Assembly (NCBI GenBank): GCA_037447655.1
Contig: JBBHKE010000089.1
Location: 164,679 to 228,678, forward strand
Reading direction: 5' to 3'
Source of the DNA: Zygnema cylindricum
Lineage: Eukaryota > Streptophyta > Zygnematophyceae > Zygnematales > Zygnemataceae
Length of the DNA stretch: 64,000 nucleotides
The notes beneath the pieces are model-generated. The model searched no databases, was not told where the DNA came from, and saw nothing but the letters and a program-made list of their open reading frames with translations. The position numbers and the translations under genes are program-made. Shown here piece by piece: positions 9,973-23,116 of the stretch (positions within the stretch are counted from its first letter, which is position 1; the number at the start of each line of letters is the position of its first letter).

Positions 9973-11221
9973 GTTTTTTTTTTAGTGTCCGTACAATGTT
10001 TCGTACAGTGTGAGACGTACGAAATTTACGAAAGCTAGGAAACAAACGAATACTACGTAGTTTTCATAAAAAAAGTCCAAATCCGTACGAATAGGACATC
10101 TATGGATCGAGCAGACTGATAAGAACTAGGTTGGGAAGGTTCTTAAGATCGGTGGAACCGAACCATACCGTCCTAAACCGGTTAAAGAATGACAAACTGA
10201 ACCTCGATATTGCATGTTTAGTTCCATTCGGTTTGGTTTCATCCCAAACCGGGCCGTGCGCTACTTGCGTACCACAATTGCCTTTTATTGTACAAATCCC
10301 AAACTTTCAACGGCTAAGATTTCCAGACAAAAATGGTTTGAGGTCGAGTCCCTTGTCGTTCGACTTTTTGCAGAACATGCCGTGAGTTCGTAAGATCTAC
10401 CCCCTCTACAGATTCGGTTCAACCTTTATTGTTGACCCGTAAGAAATTGAACTTAGTTTTTATGAAGTCCCGTCTGCAATGTTCGCAAAAAATAATCGAT
10501 CTGTGTGAACAACATTATACAATCGTTCAAAACATAGTTGTTCAAAACGCATTTTACGCACGATTTAAATGCGCGTACAATACGTAGAAAATGGAGAGGT
10601 CGATTTGAAAAAATCGTAAAAACCGTTAATGAATTTCTGTCCGTACAATTTTGTACATGTAAAAAAAATGAATTGAACATGTACTGCAGTTTGTACGTAG
10701 TCAACTTTTGTAACATTTAGGCCCAGGTTCGAATCCTCGCTAACGCTGTTTTTTTTATAGAGTTACAACTTGGACAACGGCTTGAACGGCAGTTCAGTGT
10801 CTACTTCATTGGTGTTACTAATGGCAGCTTCCTTTAAGATTCGTTTTCATGGCGACTTCTTTGAAAAAAAATTAAAGAAGACATTTGTACACATTTTGAA
10901 CTTATGGTGCACAAATAGTGTGACGCTGAAACGTCTCTTTTTGAAATTGTCTGTACCTGTACGATAAAATTTCGTACACATCCGTGCACATTCCGTTTCA
11001 GTGTACAGAACAGAAAGTACCAATTCGTGTATCGTATCTTTTCGTAAACTTCCTTACGATTACCGCAATAAACCGTACAGTTACCGTAATTTGTTTATAG
11101 GTTTTCCGTAAATTCCAATTTTAGTTTACAGTAGACGTTTTTTTGCGATTTTTTCAAAAGTCACGTACAATACGTAGAAACTGGAAAAAATGAAAAAATC
11201 GTGCGATTTGAACAGCTAGGG
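9973..11221. other. GTACG-rich repetitive DNA, no gene seen
   Basis: Dense in GTAC/CGTACG and TACGTAG motifs, with a stretch similar (inverted) to 45.5 kb. A lone perfect B-box-like GGTTCGAATCC lies at 10728-10738 without an A box. No coding support. Confidence 0.5.
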
Positions 11222-11337
11222 TTCAAAAGTAGGCGTTTTTATGGTAGGCCTTTGGTACGCGCTCAAAATTTGTTTTTCAAAATTTATGCATGACGTTTTA
11301 TTCTCTATCGATCGATGTGCAACTCAACCCTATTACT
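11222..11337. mobile_element. Deletion derivative of the 8-bp-TSD MITE
   Basis: TTCAAAAGTAGGCG...GGTAGGCCTTTGG followed by ATTCTCTATCGATCGATG...AACTCAACCC matches the two parts at 45805-45850 and 46285-46320 of the intact MITE, but joined directly. An internal deletion of more than 400 bp is implied. Confidence 0.7.
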
Positions 11338-11511
11338 AGTGTTGGGTATCGGGTAGTTTCATATCGCGATAATTTCGATATTCGATATATCGAATATCGA
11401 TCGAGCAGATTCCTCGATATATCGTACCGGGACCAACATAAATCATCGCGATATATATCGCAAAAATTGCATATCCGTACAGTCAGAGTACGGAAAACCG
11501 TACGAAAAAGA
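11336..11511. mobile_element. TATCG-rich MITE, 5' part up to the assembly gap
   Basis: TAGTGTTGGGTATCGGG followed by palindromic TTTCGATATTCGATATATCGAA sequence. It matches the intact element at 56567-56940 and stops at the N gap. Confidence 0.75.
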
Positions 11512-11521
11512 NNNNNNNNNN
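11512..11521. other. Assembly gap (10 N)
   Basis: Ten consecutive N. The true distance across it is unknown. Confidence 0.99.
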
Positions 11522-11731
11522 TGTTCTGGGACTTATGGTGGGTGAGGTTCTCTCTCTAATTCTCCTACTCCTTCTGGTAGTTGCGCTTTCAGACGATTGC
11601 TCGTCTGCGGTACTCTCTTTGTTGGGGTCCCTCATCACCTCCAGATCCGAGGCGCGCTCCTCAATAGGTAGAGGTGTTGGTTCCCGTTCTGGTTCCTCCG
11701 CGTCTAAGAGTTGATGGTCTTCCTCATCCTC

Positions 11732-13977
11732 TTAATCTCTCTCTTGGAGTGGGTGGTATTCAGGGTCTTGTGAATTTTCTGACCCCTCCCCTCCACTGGT
11801 CTCTGCCGGCCCTGCCTCGCTACTGATTGTTTCTTCCGGTTCCGGTTCCGCTTCTACCTCCCTCCTCCGGTCTGCCTCTACCATGGCCTCCGCCGCCACC
11901 GACAGTCTATCGAGACGGGGCACATCTCCTTGCCCCACACGTACCAGTCTCCTCCTCTTTGGTGGTGGGGAAGATGACGACACCATGGATGTTGTCGTGT
12001 AGGACAAATCAGGTAATTTTAGAAGCAAAGGAAAACAAACTGTGCGGAGTGAAACACTCTCTAAACTGCCTAGACTAGGCTGGTCGCGAGGGCGGATGGC
12101 GGCTTTATCAAAGAGGGTTGAGGGTTTCACGTTTGGACTATGCGAAGCGATGCAGCAGGCGAGGGTATCACAACGTCCAACATTTATAAAACTGCGCTGC
12201 TGCGGCGAAACCGAGGGTTCGTTGTCACCAATGTGGTGAAACACAATTGCGCCGTTGTGCTTTCGTGTCAGAGCAGCGGTGGCGATGCGTTCCTCTGACG
12301 ACACCGTAACCATGCTGCGCTGCGGTGGCTGCGCCCCTTTATCGCTGCGGTGCGGTAACATCTTCGATGCGTTTCTTCGCCCCGTCCCCAATATAATTGT
12401 GATGGTTGCGACATTGCGATTCGCTCCTTTACTGTGGCCGCTGCGATTGCCCCTCCTATGAAGCCGAGTGTCCTCACTCTTCTGAAACCGGCGCAGTAAC
12501 TCAAAGGAATGCAGATCCTCCTCTTCCACCCAAGAGTTGTCCTCAGCTCCGTAGCCCTTCCAACGCACCAAATACCGGTTGGAGTTGGAATTCCGAGAGC
12601 GGCGCGACTGAAGGATCTCTTCCACCTCATACTCGTACAAGGTACCCCAAACGGGTGGTAAAAGAGTATTCCGCCGTCGATTAGGAAACATGGAATCAGG
12701 GTCGCGAAATGGTTTAAGAAGGGAAACATGGAAGACATTTTGGATATGCCACTTCTTCGGAATATCCAACTTATAAGCCACCTCACCCTCACGTGACAGA
12801 ACTGTGAATGGGCGCATGAATTTCCGTGCCAATTTCATAGAGAGGGCACCCGGTAAGGAGAGGTTTGCCATATTAAGGCGAACCATATCACCCACGCTAA
12901 AAACGGTTTCTTTCTGGTGAGGGTCGGCCTGCGACTTTTGACGATCCTTTGCCAGCTGGAGCGCCTTCGCCGCCTTTTCCATGTTCTCTTGCAACGTTTT
13001 GGCAAAATCCAGAGCTGCCGGCGTAGGGCAGTCCGCTATCAATAAGTTTTGTGTAAGGGTGGGCTGTCTTCCATTGAGGGAGAATGGCATAGCATTCGTG
13101 GACGAGTGCACCGCACTGTTGTACGCCACCTCAATCGTTGTTAGATGATTCACCCAATCCGTTTGGTGCACCGAGACATAAGCCCTCAACGCCTCCTCAA
13201 AAGTCCGATTCACCCTTTCAGTCTGACCATTAGTTTGAGGGTGGTAAGCTGTGGACATACCCAACTGCGTGCCACACAACTCAAATAGGTTTTGCCAAAA
13301 GTGCCTCACAAATTTCCGATCACGGTCGATAACGATCCTCTTCGCAAGTCCGTGATGGCGGAATATCTCCCGAAAGAATAGGTCTGTGACATCTCGCGCA
13401 GTGGCTGTGGTTGACGTGGGTAGGAAATGGGCCATTTTTGTCAAATAATCCACAACGACGACGACGAAGAGTCATAGCCCTCCTTAATCAGCAGGAGAGC
13501 TACGATGAAATCCATCGAGATCGCATCCCAAGGAACAGATGGTATGGGGAGGGGTTGTAATAGACCTTGTTGTCCCGATTCCGATTTGTTCCTATTATAG
13601 AAGTCACACGTCCGGACATACTCCGCAATGTCGCGAGTCAGGTTCGGCCTGTAATACGCCTCAGCGACACGTGCGGTTGTTTTATCCCGTCCAAAATGTC
13701 CACTGAGCGGCTCGTCATGACTCATTTTAAGTATCACATGACGTAACTCCAGATTTGTTGGAACGTAAAGTCGTGTTGTCTGACTCGGTGTGTACCGCCA
13801 CATGCCATTGGCGGTTCGGATTAATATCTTCCGTTGAATAAGTTCCTTCATTGTCTCGTTTTCGTCGTAAGCGGACTTGATCCTACTTAGCCACTGCTCG
13901 TCCACTTGCACCGTACTAGTGACTGCGTTGAGTTTCAGATCTTGCGCTGCTTCCGACGCTGCGGTGTTCTTTTTCAC
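11732..13977 (-). pseudogene. Ty3/gypsy chromovirus integrase with chromodomain
   Basis: Two minus-strand frames form the integrase. 13441-13977 encodes the zinc-binding N-terminus (HDEPLSGHFGRDKT, then CDFYNRNK, in which the usual second Cys is Tyr). A frameshift near 13450 leads into a 573-codon frame. There the catalytic triad is D2, D43 and E79, with 35 residues between the last two as in DD35E enzymes. A RPFTV motif is at ~214-218 and a chromodomain at ~273-323 (YEVEEIL...YLVRWKGY...NSWVEEEDL). The chromodomain directs integration to marked chromatin. RT/RNase H is absent because the copia element begins at 14077. The frame runs ~250 codons past the chromodomain, through what may be LTR sequence. 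Confidence 0.85.
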
Positions 13978-14076
13978 AAAGCTTACGTCTACATCCTACG
14001 ATGTTTGCGATCGTTGCTCTGCCACTGGAGCAACGACTCCGGTTCATCTCGACATCGCATCCGCCGGTTGCAATTC

Positions 14077-15106
14077 TGTGTCCTCCATTGGACCACAGAA
14101 TACAGGAAGCGTTTAGATAGTATTTAACTAACACACTTCAAGCCACAACCACTGCTGTCCAGGAAGGCAAAATGACATATTGACTGCACCCTTATGCAGC
14201 CTAGACTCCCCTAAGTCCGAAGCAAAAAGAATCATTGAAAACGGCCAACCAGCCGATAAGTTATGAGGCAGTAAAAATGCCAATTTGTACAAACTCTCAA
14301 AGGTAGAGGTGACTACCTACCAAAATTTTCTAAGTTCTGATTCCCTCTAATAACTTCTATCTACTGAAGTACGGACCAATCAGATTACTGTACCGTACCA
14401 AAAAGTACTAATGCTGGTGTACCTTTTGTACGGCCTATGTACGACAAGGCTATTAAGCGGACGCGTGTCTGCTTTTCACTCGTCCATACATTCGTCGGAA
14501 TTCCTATGACCGAATGTCATCTCTCCACGTGGCTCTAGTTCATGCCACGTCACAAAACGCCAAAGTGACCACTCCGAGATTCCGGCGATGATGTGCGCCG
14601 TTGGATTCGCAGCGAGACGCAATCTTAGCCGTTATAAATACTTGCGTGATATTTGTTTCGCTGTCAAAACAAAATGCATGGTATTCGTTTTGAAAAAGTG
14701 TCGTACTTCGTTTTTTCATAAAATTGTATCTATGCAAGCCGTGTACAGTTTTAGTTAAATGAATGTGTTCCTCCTTATAGATATATATATCTATCACATA
14801 CAATAGCATTTAGCATTGGTCATAGTCTAATAGGATAAAACTGACCGCTGTCGGCCATCTTGACGAACCGAAGGTACCGGGATCAAATCCCGGGTCCGTT
14901 AGGTATATTTTTAGTAACCTACTAAAATTAAATGCCTGTTTGAACTAAGGCAGCCATGGATCAACCTCCCTCTCTTTCCTTCAGTGACTACAACAAGTAT
15001 GGGGGCTAAAGAGAGGAGGTGGAGGCAGGCTGTCCGTCTTTTTTCTTTTCTTTTATACTAACCTATTAAACCTAGAAAATACTATAGAAATCTATTATTT
15101 TCAACA
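14077..15106 (-). repeat. Copia 3' LTR
   Basis: TGTGTCCTCC...TTCAACA on the plus strand, TG...CA on both strands. It holds a TTATAAATA box-like site near 14635, a tRNA-like module (14823-14903) and an imperfect hairpin (14963-15022). It is clearly diverged from the 5' LTR by substitutions and indels. Confidence 0.9.
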
Positions 15107-15119
15107 CTCCCTTTATTTT
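15107..15119 (-). promoter_or_regulatory. Polypurine tract of the copia element
   Basis: On the minus strand AAAATAAAGGGAG lies directly before the LTR start TGTTG. This is where plus-strand DNA synthesis would be primed. Confidence 0.8.
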
Positions 15120-15124
15120 CTAGT

Positions 15125-15631
15125 CTAATTTAATTTTTCTTTCAACCCGTATTTTTCCTGACAATATTTTAATTTAGGAGAGGGCACCATGTCATCATGT
15201 TTGGTCATCATGTCAGCCACCATTTCTTCATCAGGTCTATACACAAGATTTAAAATTTTATTTCCAACTTTTGCTCTTACGAAGCTTAATCTTATGTCCA
15301 TATGTTTTGCTTTGAAATGGTGTTTTGGATTGGCTGCAATTGCGATTGCAGCTTGATTATCGCAAAAGATTTCATGCACTCCCTCCTTCATATATCCCAG
15401 TTCTTGCAACAATGACTTCACCCACATTAGTTCTTTTACAGCAGAACAAGACGTCATATACTCAGCCTCCATAGTAGACTGAGCAACCACCTTTTGTTGC
15501 TTACTGCTCCAACAGCAAGCACCTTCCCCCACATACAAAACATATCTAGAAGTGCATCTTCTCATAGGTGCATCCCCATAACTGGCATCACTCCAAGTGG
15601 TGATATCAGGGTGCTCCCCTCCCAAATGCAA
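15125..15631 (-). pseudogene. Copia RNase H
   Basis: Open frame of 168 codons encoding the copia-type RNase H. Catalytic-type motifs are visible: WSDASYGD, EAEYM, and CDNQAAIAIAANP...HFKAKHMDI. It lies next to the RT frame, separated only by a stop between the two ORFs. RNase H removes the RNA strand during reverse transcription. The domain itself looks intact; the stop separating it from RT makes it non-functional in situ. Confidence 0.9.
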
Positions 15632-16516
15632 CTATAATTCTCTGGTTCCAACCAGATATCTCATGACTCTCTTGGCTGCCTCCCAGTCTCTCTTCCTAGG
15701 ATCATTAAGACTCCTACTGAGTACTCCAACTGCTATCGCTATGTCCGGCCTGGTACAATTCATAAAATAGATTAAGCTTCCTACGACCTGTCTATAAGGG
15801 ATAGACTTCATGAACTCTCTCTCCTCTGGACTCATCTGATTGTCTAAGATCATCACTCCTCCTTCTACACTCCCATCACTTACTTTTTTCAAGTCCATGG
15901 GAGTGGTACAACTGTTAGCATTTTCCATCTGGAATTTCTCAAGCATATTACCTATCGCTTCTTTTTGAGTAAGTCTGATAATCTTCTTCCCCCTATCTCT
16001 CTCCATTTGGATCCCCAAAATATATTTTGCCTCCCCTAAATCCTTCATATCAAATATGCCCCTAAGATCTTTCTTTAGCCTACTGATCTTCTCCAAAGAC
16101 TTACTTAACACAAGCAGATCATCCACATAAATTGCAATAAAAATGACACCATTCTCATCTTCAAACATATAGATGGAATGGTCAAAACTGATACGGATAT
16201 ATCCCAGATCGGCAAGAAACTCATCTAGTTTTTTATTCCATTGTCGGGGAGCATGCTTCAGTCCATAATAGGACTTTATGAGCCTGCAAACTTTGCTCTC
16301 TTCTCCTTCTTCCACGAACTTCTCTTGTTGCCTCATGAAAATTTCTTCCTCTAACTCACCATTAAGAAAAGCAGTCTTAATGTCCATCTGGTTTATTTCC
16401 ATGTCTTCCGCTACTGTCAGATTGAAGAGAATCCTTACTGATGGGAACCGTACAACTGGAGCAAAGGTCTCCTCATAGTCATTCCCCTCGTTTTGGGTGA
16501 ACCCCTTTGCTACCAA
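15632..16516 (-). pseudogene. Copia reverse transcriptase
   Basis: Open frame of 294 codons. The order of motifs is that of Ty1/copia RT: ETFAPVVRF, then QMDIKTAFLNGEL (first catalytic Asp), YGLKHAPRQW and the catalytic FIAIYVDDLL, followed by the RT-RNase H linker ending CTRPDIAIAVGVLSRSL. The catalytic box is intact. The 5' part of the RT domain and the preceding integrase tail (16517-17557) are broken by frameshifts. Confidence 0.93.
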
Positions 16517-17557
16517 TCGAGCCTTATATCTCTCAATGGTATTATCTGGGTTCAGTTTAAGTTTAAATACCCATTTACACCCAGTAGGTTTTTCTGTCTG
16601 GAGGACAATCCGCTAGTTCCTAAGTAAATGCTTCCATGATAGAAGTCATCTCATCATTTATGGCTCTAATCCATCATTCTTTCTCTAGACTATTCATTGC
16701 CTCCGAGTAAGACTGAGGCTCATCTGGGTGAGATAGCTTAGTTACCTTATGAGCGACCTGTTTTTCTTGTATCCTTTTGCTGCTCCTCCTTCCTCATTCA
16801 AACTCCGAAGTTCGAATGGATGAAAGTCTTGGGTTTCTTCTCACTGTCTCACCGGCTCCCCTTTCCATAGAAGCCGGTTCTATTCCTACTTCTTCTATCT
16901 CCTCGAGGTCCATGAGAGTATGTGAGGTTTCCGGTGAGTCTTCTGTATCTCGGATCTCCCCTGAATTTGCAATAACGGTTTCACTTATGTCCCTTTCGAG
17001 AACGACCGAGTTCTCTTCACTTTCGGACTCGAATTTGATTTTTATTTTCTTTGATATTTGAAGGGATCAAATGACTTTCCTTCATCCATGACAACTAGGT
17101 ATTTGACCAGGATGAGATCGTTCTTTGGTAAGTCATAGACTTTATACCCCTTAACATCCTCATCATATCCCACAAAGTATCCACGTTTTCCCTTAGCATC
17201 TAGTTTCTAGTTTTTCCTATCCGTGTGAAGACTGTAAACTTAGCTACCGAACACTTTAAGGTGTGAAATATCTGGTTTCCTTCCAACCCATCTCTCATAA
17301 GGTGTCATTCCTTTTACAGCTGAGGTAAGGACTCTATAATTAATGTAGTTGGCACAGTTTATTGTTTTTGCCCAAAATCTCTTTTCTATTTTCTTGTCGG
17401 CCAACATACTGCATGCACTATCACCTAGTGTTCAATTCAACCTCTCAGCTACCCCATTTTGTTACGGGTTATATGGTACTGTTTTGTGGTGATGTACTCC
17501 CTCATCTCACAGATATTCCTCAAACTGGTTAGAGGTATATTCCCCCCTATAATCACT
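16517..17557 (-). pseudogene. Copia integrase C-terminus and RT N-terminus, degraded
   Basis: No long frame, but the minus strand still carries recognisable scraps in shifting frames. These include a WAKTINCANYI-type segment near 17340-17370 and KLDAKGKRGYFVGYDE-like sequence near 17160-17205, both typical of copia integrase. Several frameshifts and stops are needed to join them, so this part is decayed. Confidence 0.7.
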
Positions 17558-18679
17558 CTATATCCTCTTAATGGGGGTTTCATGCAACTTCTCACTCCAT
17601 GTTTTATATTTTTTGAAGTAAGTTGATGTTTCATTCTTTTTTTTTAGAAAGTATATTCTAGAGTATCTAGACCAGTCATCGGTTATTGTCATCATAAACC
17701 TTTTTCCTCCATCCGACGGTACTTTTGCAAGTCCCCAAATATTTGTGTGGACCAAATCTAATACTTTCTCACCTCTATATGTGGCGGCATTGGGAAAGGG
17801 AAGTATGTGAGCCTTACCTTGAGCGCAACCACTACAATCATCCTTCATTTCATTATCCCCAAACTGAATGCCTTTTACTACCCCAAGCTTTTTCATTTCC
17901 CTCAACCTTTGAAGATGTACATGCCCCAACCGCTTATGCCAAATCATCAACTTAGGAACACCAACATAGTAAGCATTCTTCTTTTCATTACTCAGGTTAA
18001 GCCTAAACATTCCTTGGCTACCCTTATCTGTCGTGAAGTAAACTTCATCCCCATACTTAGCTGTAAAAACTCCCTTTTTTGTGAAGGTATCAAACTCTTT
18101 GTCATCTAACACAGACGTAGAGACAAGATTTTTACTCAGTTGAGGAATGTAGAGTACATTTGAGAATGTAAGTATCGAAGTCTTACCCTCCACTAAGACT
18201 TTCAAATCTACTGATATGACTAGATCTGTCGTAACCTCTCTCCCATCCCCATACTCTATCTCTACAGTAGGGATCTTTCTTAGCTTAGTGAAGAGTTCCT
18301 TATCACGACACATATACATGGATGCACATGAGTCGATGATCCATCCTTCCTGTGGAGCCTTGCGAATTGCTCCAAGGGCACTTTTTTGTCTACGAGGGAT
18401 CTCCTTCTCCTCCAGATTCTCGTCAAGAACAAGCTCGCCATCCTCCTCAAACAACTCATCCTCGGTTTCTCTTGTCACTTTTGTAACCACAAGTGCATTT
18501 TTCTTCCCTCCGAAAAAACACCCTCCATGATTCTCTAGGAGCCTCAGCTCCGACAGCTTGACACAATCTGCGATGAAGTGTCCTGACTTTTTGCAAAAAT
18601 GACAAAGACCCTTTGGGGGCCTCGGTTCTCTAGAATGATCTCTTTCCCCTTTGTAAGGTTTCTTCGAGTCCTTCTCCAT
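17558..18679 (-). pseudogene. Copia zinc knuckle, protease and integrase N-terminus
   Basis: A 373-codon frame. It starts with a CCHC knuckle (CHFCKKSGHFIADC, ~26-39), then the protease site as DSCAS where copia proteases have DSGAS. Next is the GAG-preintegrase zinc region (HKRLGHVH...CSGCAQGK) and the start of the integrase core. The first catalytic Asp of integrase, normally in a VHTD motif, is Asn here (VHTNIWG), while the following TDDWSRY segment is retained. Both substitutions would be expected to inactivate the enzymes; the frame ends after KRI. Confidence 0.9.
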
Positions 18680-19401
18680 CGGTCCCCTCCTGCTGCTAGA
18701 GCTTGAATGCTCTTTCCTCCTCTCCTAATCTCCATTGTGTTTTCTTGCACAAATATCATCCTGACCACTATGTTCCATATCCATGATCTATCAGCCATTT
18801 TCTGTACTCGGTACACTATGTTCTCGTACTCATCTGGTAACCTCATGATAAGGGTGTTAACTTTCATTTTCATTGTACTTGTCCATCTAGCACTTTCCAT
18901 CTCCATATACAAACAAGAAAGATCATTACAGTAATCAAACATCTTTCCTCCTTTGTAAGTGTAACTCACTAGCTTTTGCTCAGCCAACTAGAACTCCTAA
19001 AAAGTTCCAGCTTTATAAATCTGCACCAAACTCACCCACAAGTCCTCGGCCTTGTAAATGTGAAGATGAGGAGTGGCCAAAGCTTGAGTGAGGTACCTCA
19101 GAATGAAGTTCTTGGCAGCCATGTTTACATCCTCCCTCATTTGAGTATCGTTCTCCGCATTCTTCACAATCGTCGCTCCCGGGACTGTGGCAATATGAGT
19201 GAGGGGTGTCTCCTTCCCTTTCCCGTTTTCGGACACACTGCTGTCCCCATCATCTGCCTTTTTGGCTGAGGCAGCGGTTGTTGTAGGAAACCTTACTCCT
19301 CCAAATCCTGGTGGAGTTCCCGAAGGTGGACGTTTCACTTGTCCACTGACAATACCCCAGTATCGTTTTTCGCACAAAGCCTCATCATCATGGCTTCCCA
19401 A
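18544..19401 (-). pseudogene. Copia gag (UBN2-type)
   Basis: Two consecutive frames (18997-19401 and 18544-18987), separated by a stop around 18990, together resemble the copia capsid. Typical features are an AKNFILRYLTQAL...DLWVSLVQIY segment and then MRLPDEYENIVYRV. The CCHC knuckle that should end Gag is in the next frame (17558-18679), so a frameshift lies near 18680. Confidence 0.8.
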
Positions 19402-19463
19402 TAGATGAACACAGATCCATTCAAGGTGGGCACCCTAGAGGGTGGGCCCATAACCTACAATTA

Positions 19464-20604
<1,141 letters not shown>

Positions 20605-20748
20605 GCTACGCTAGTAAGTAGCTACGTCGCTAAGTTGTTACGGTGCTATGCTGCGCTGGTCTGGGATCGCAGCTGCGCTGCTCTAACACCGCAACTATAG
20701 CAGCCTAGTTGGTAGCTACTAAGTACCCAACTCTGTAACCGTGTTACA
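20605..20748 (-). mobile_element. Ty3/gypsy LTR stub
   Basis: Closely similar to the right end of the LTR at 7713-8228 (CGCAGCTGCGCTGCTCT...GTTACACA). It begins exactly where the copia LTR ends and stops at the LTR terminus ACACA. Confidence 0.85.
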
Positions 20749-21248
20749 CAGTGGTATTGGAGAAGAAATAGTGCCCAAGATTTGCCTCTTCAAGAGGCTT
20801 CCAAACTGAGTTTTTTGTCTCGCCATTACATTTATTATAGTTTTGGGGAGTTGGCAATTCTTAAAACGCCTTGGCTCTAGGCTAAGATGGACATGTCGAA
20901 TAATTCTGTGTTTTAAATGTACTATGCGTGAGAGAAATAAAGAATAGAAGGTGAGCCATATAAGATAAGGAATGGCAAAAACAAGAAAATTCACAAGCAT
21001 TCAAGAAGCAAAAAATACTTTTTGTTTTTTTTTTTTTTTGAAGTATCGAGATGCTCATCCCCTATTCATAGTTGTGAAACAAACATACTAGAAATCAGTT
21101 TCTCAATAAATTGCAATCCTCATGATTGTTTTTTCAGCACTACTTTGGTTACACCACAAACAAAATCGAACCTTTTTGTAGGAAGCTTTCAATGTCTCGA
21201 ATAAGCCTTGTTATTCGGAAAAAAATGTGCATTTGATACATAATTGAT
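20749..21248. other. Stretch without a recognised gene
   Basis: No coding support. It may hold the 3' untranslated part of the glyoxalase fragment on the minus strand. Confidence 0.4.
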
Positions 21249-21944
21249 CTACACTATATTTGCCATGTGCTTGACATCAAGAATCTCAATCCAGTAACCG
21301 TCGGGATGTTTAATGAAAGCAAGTCCCTTCATTCGACCTGCAAAAAAAAAAAAAAAAAAAAACAACAACAATAATAATGAATAACAAAGAATAATAATGA
21401 ATAACAATGAATAATAATGAATAATAAATTAATAAACAAGTAAATAAAATATTGGCACACACAAAATAGCTTCATATGCATGTTGACGAATATTTAAAGA
21501 GGAATTTTTGAAAGTTCAAATGTAGTTTAACTGCCTATATTGGGTCTTGGCTTACAATAACAAAATGGAAATAGTTGCCATGATTGTTAAAGGCACAAAA
21601 AATAAATTTGTATAAACGCCCAATTAAGAAAGAAAGAAAAAAAAGTAAAAAAATTGCACCAATGGTTGGATAAGCTCACTAGGCTATAAGCAAACTTTCT
21701 CGTTTTGTAAGCTTTTTGACCAAACAACTCTTTTGTTCTTACACAAATTTTCGACGAGCAAAAGTCGCTTCAAACGCTTTGAAAGTTTTAAATGTCAAAT
21801 GTTTCAAATGTTTTAAATATTTTTAAAATAAAAAGATTCCGGGGACCATCTTCATCAAGCTTCTTTACAAATTGAACTCGTAGAGATTCAAAACGCTCAC
21901 ATTGCTTTGTACACATCATCCACAGTAATTCCGATGTGGCCTGT
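21249..21944 (-). pseudogene. GLX1: Glyoxalase I (lactoylglutathione lyase) C-terminal fragment, two exons
   Basis: Two minus-strand exons join in phase. Exon 21847-21944 encodes TGHIGITVDDVYKA and, after one extra base near 21901, CERFESLRVQFVKKLDEDG. Exon 21249-21337, after a T-rich tract and TTTGCAG, encodes [20 protein letters not shown] and ends at TAG (21249-21251). This is the C-terminal metal-binding half of glyoxalase I, in which the Glu of YWIEI is a metal ligand. Glyoxalase I converts the methylglyoxal-glutathione adduct to lactoylglutathione in cytosol. The 1-bp insertion and the absence of upstream exons up to 24 kb point to a gene fragment, unless the insertion is a sequencing error and the other exons are far away. 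Confidence 0.8.
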
Positions 21945-22837
21945 CTTACCATATTAGAGTAAAAAAAATTAGATAACCGTTCAAAAATGTCGTCATTGGT
22001 CCAATAGATTTAAATAAACAAAAGTTTACTTCTTCAGAGATACAGGTTATTTGCATATGTATAAGTCCACAAAATCGTTCAAAAAATATTAAATGGATTT
22101 AAATAAACAAACAAAGAGTTCACTTTTTAGAAGGTGATAAGAAAAGTCATAATAATAGGATGCAGTAATTGCATACATAGTGCTCCTAAAAAAAGTCAAT
22201 TGTACAAACAATCTAACTTGATATGATATTGATAGATTATCAAAAACGTTCATGAAGACAAAAGAGGAAAAAACGTTGATGTTACAGTTGAAAATATCAG
22301 GAGCTTGACGTTAATATTTCCACTACACACTATAATGCAAACCGATGTATTAGTCTAAATGGGAATCTCGAATGTATAATGGCGGATTGTAGTCCACTTT
22401 CTTAATTAGTGTTGTTAACATAATTTTGTGAATTTGGTGAAAAAAAAGCCGCACCGAGTTAGTGTCATTAACATTAATAATGATGTGCAATTGTGCTGGT
22501 CACTTTATTATTATGTTTCAATTTACCGGCCTAAAACATTTATGGTTAGACCTATACTGCATGTCAATTGACTCCCAAGCTATTGCAACTGTTTAAGAAT
22601 AGAAAAAGGAAACTTCTCCCAACTCAAAGAATCCATCCGGAACATGCTTCCAAAAACAGTGTTTAAACTACGATTTTATATCCATTTATAAACCTTCATA
22701 TCCTCTCCATTTATGAGCCCATAAACACTTTCAGTGTATGAGCTTATACACCTTTTCCATTTATGAGCCTAAAATACACTCTCCATTTATAGTCCTATAT
22801 GCCCTCTCGAGTTCTCCCAATATTCACATGTGACTTC
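21945..22837. other. AT-rich stretch, no gene seen
   Basis: I looked here for upstream glyoxalase exons on the minus strand and found none. Short imperfect repeats of CATTTATGAGCC(T/C)ATA type occur at 22690-22800. Confidence 0.4.
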
Positions 22838-23116
22838 GAGGGAGGGAGGGAGGGAGGGAGGAAAGTGGGAGGGAGAGAGGGATAGAGGGAGAAGGAATGG
22901 ATAAAAGGAGGGAGGGAGGGCAGATTTGGAAAGAGGGAGGGGGGGAGGGAGTGAGAGGGAGGGTGGGAGAGAAGAGGGATGTTGAGAGAGAGGAAGGGAG
23001 AGAGAGAGGAAGGGAGAGAGAGAGGGAGGGAGGGAGAGAGGGAAGGAGGGAGGGCAGATTGGGAAGGTGGGAGGGCAGATTGGGAGGGAGAGAAAATGAA
23101 AGAATGGAGGAAAAAT
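22838..23116. repeat. Purine-only (GGGA/GAGA)n tract
   Basis: Nearly pure plus-strand purine for about 270 bp (GGGAGGGA, GAGAGGAAGG). Confidence 0.95.

Noticed and set aside
10728-10738. tRNA gene suggested by a perfect B-box-like GGTTCGAATCC
   Set aside because: No A box or foldable cloverleaf upstream; surrounding DNA is GTACG-rich repeat.
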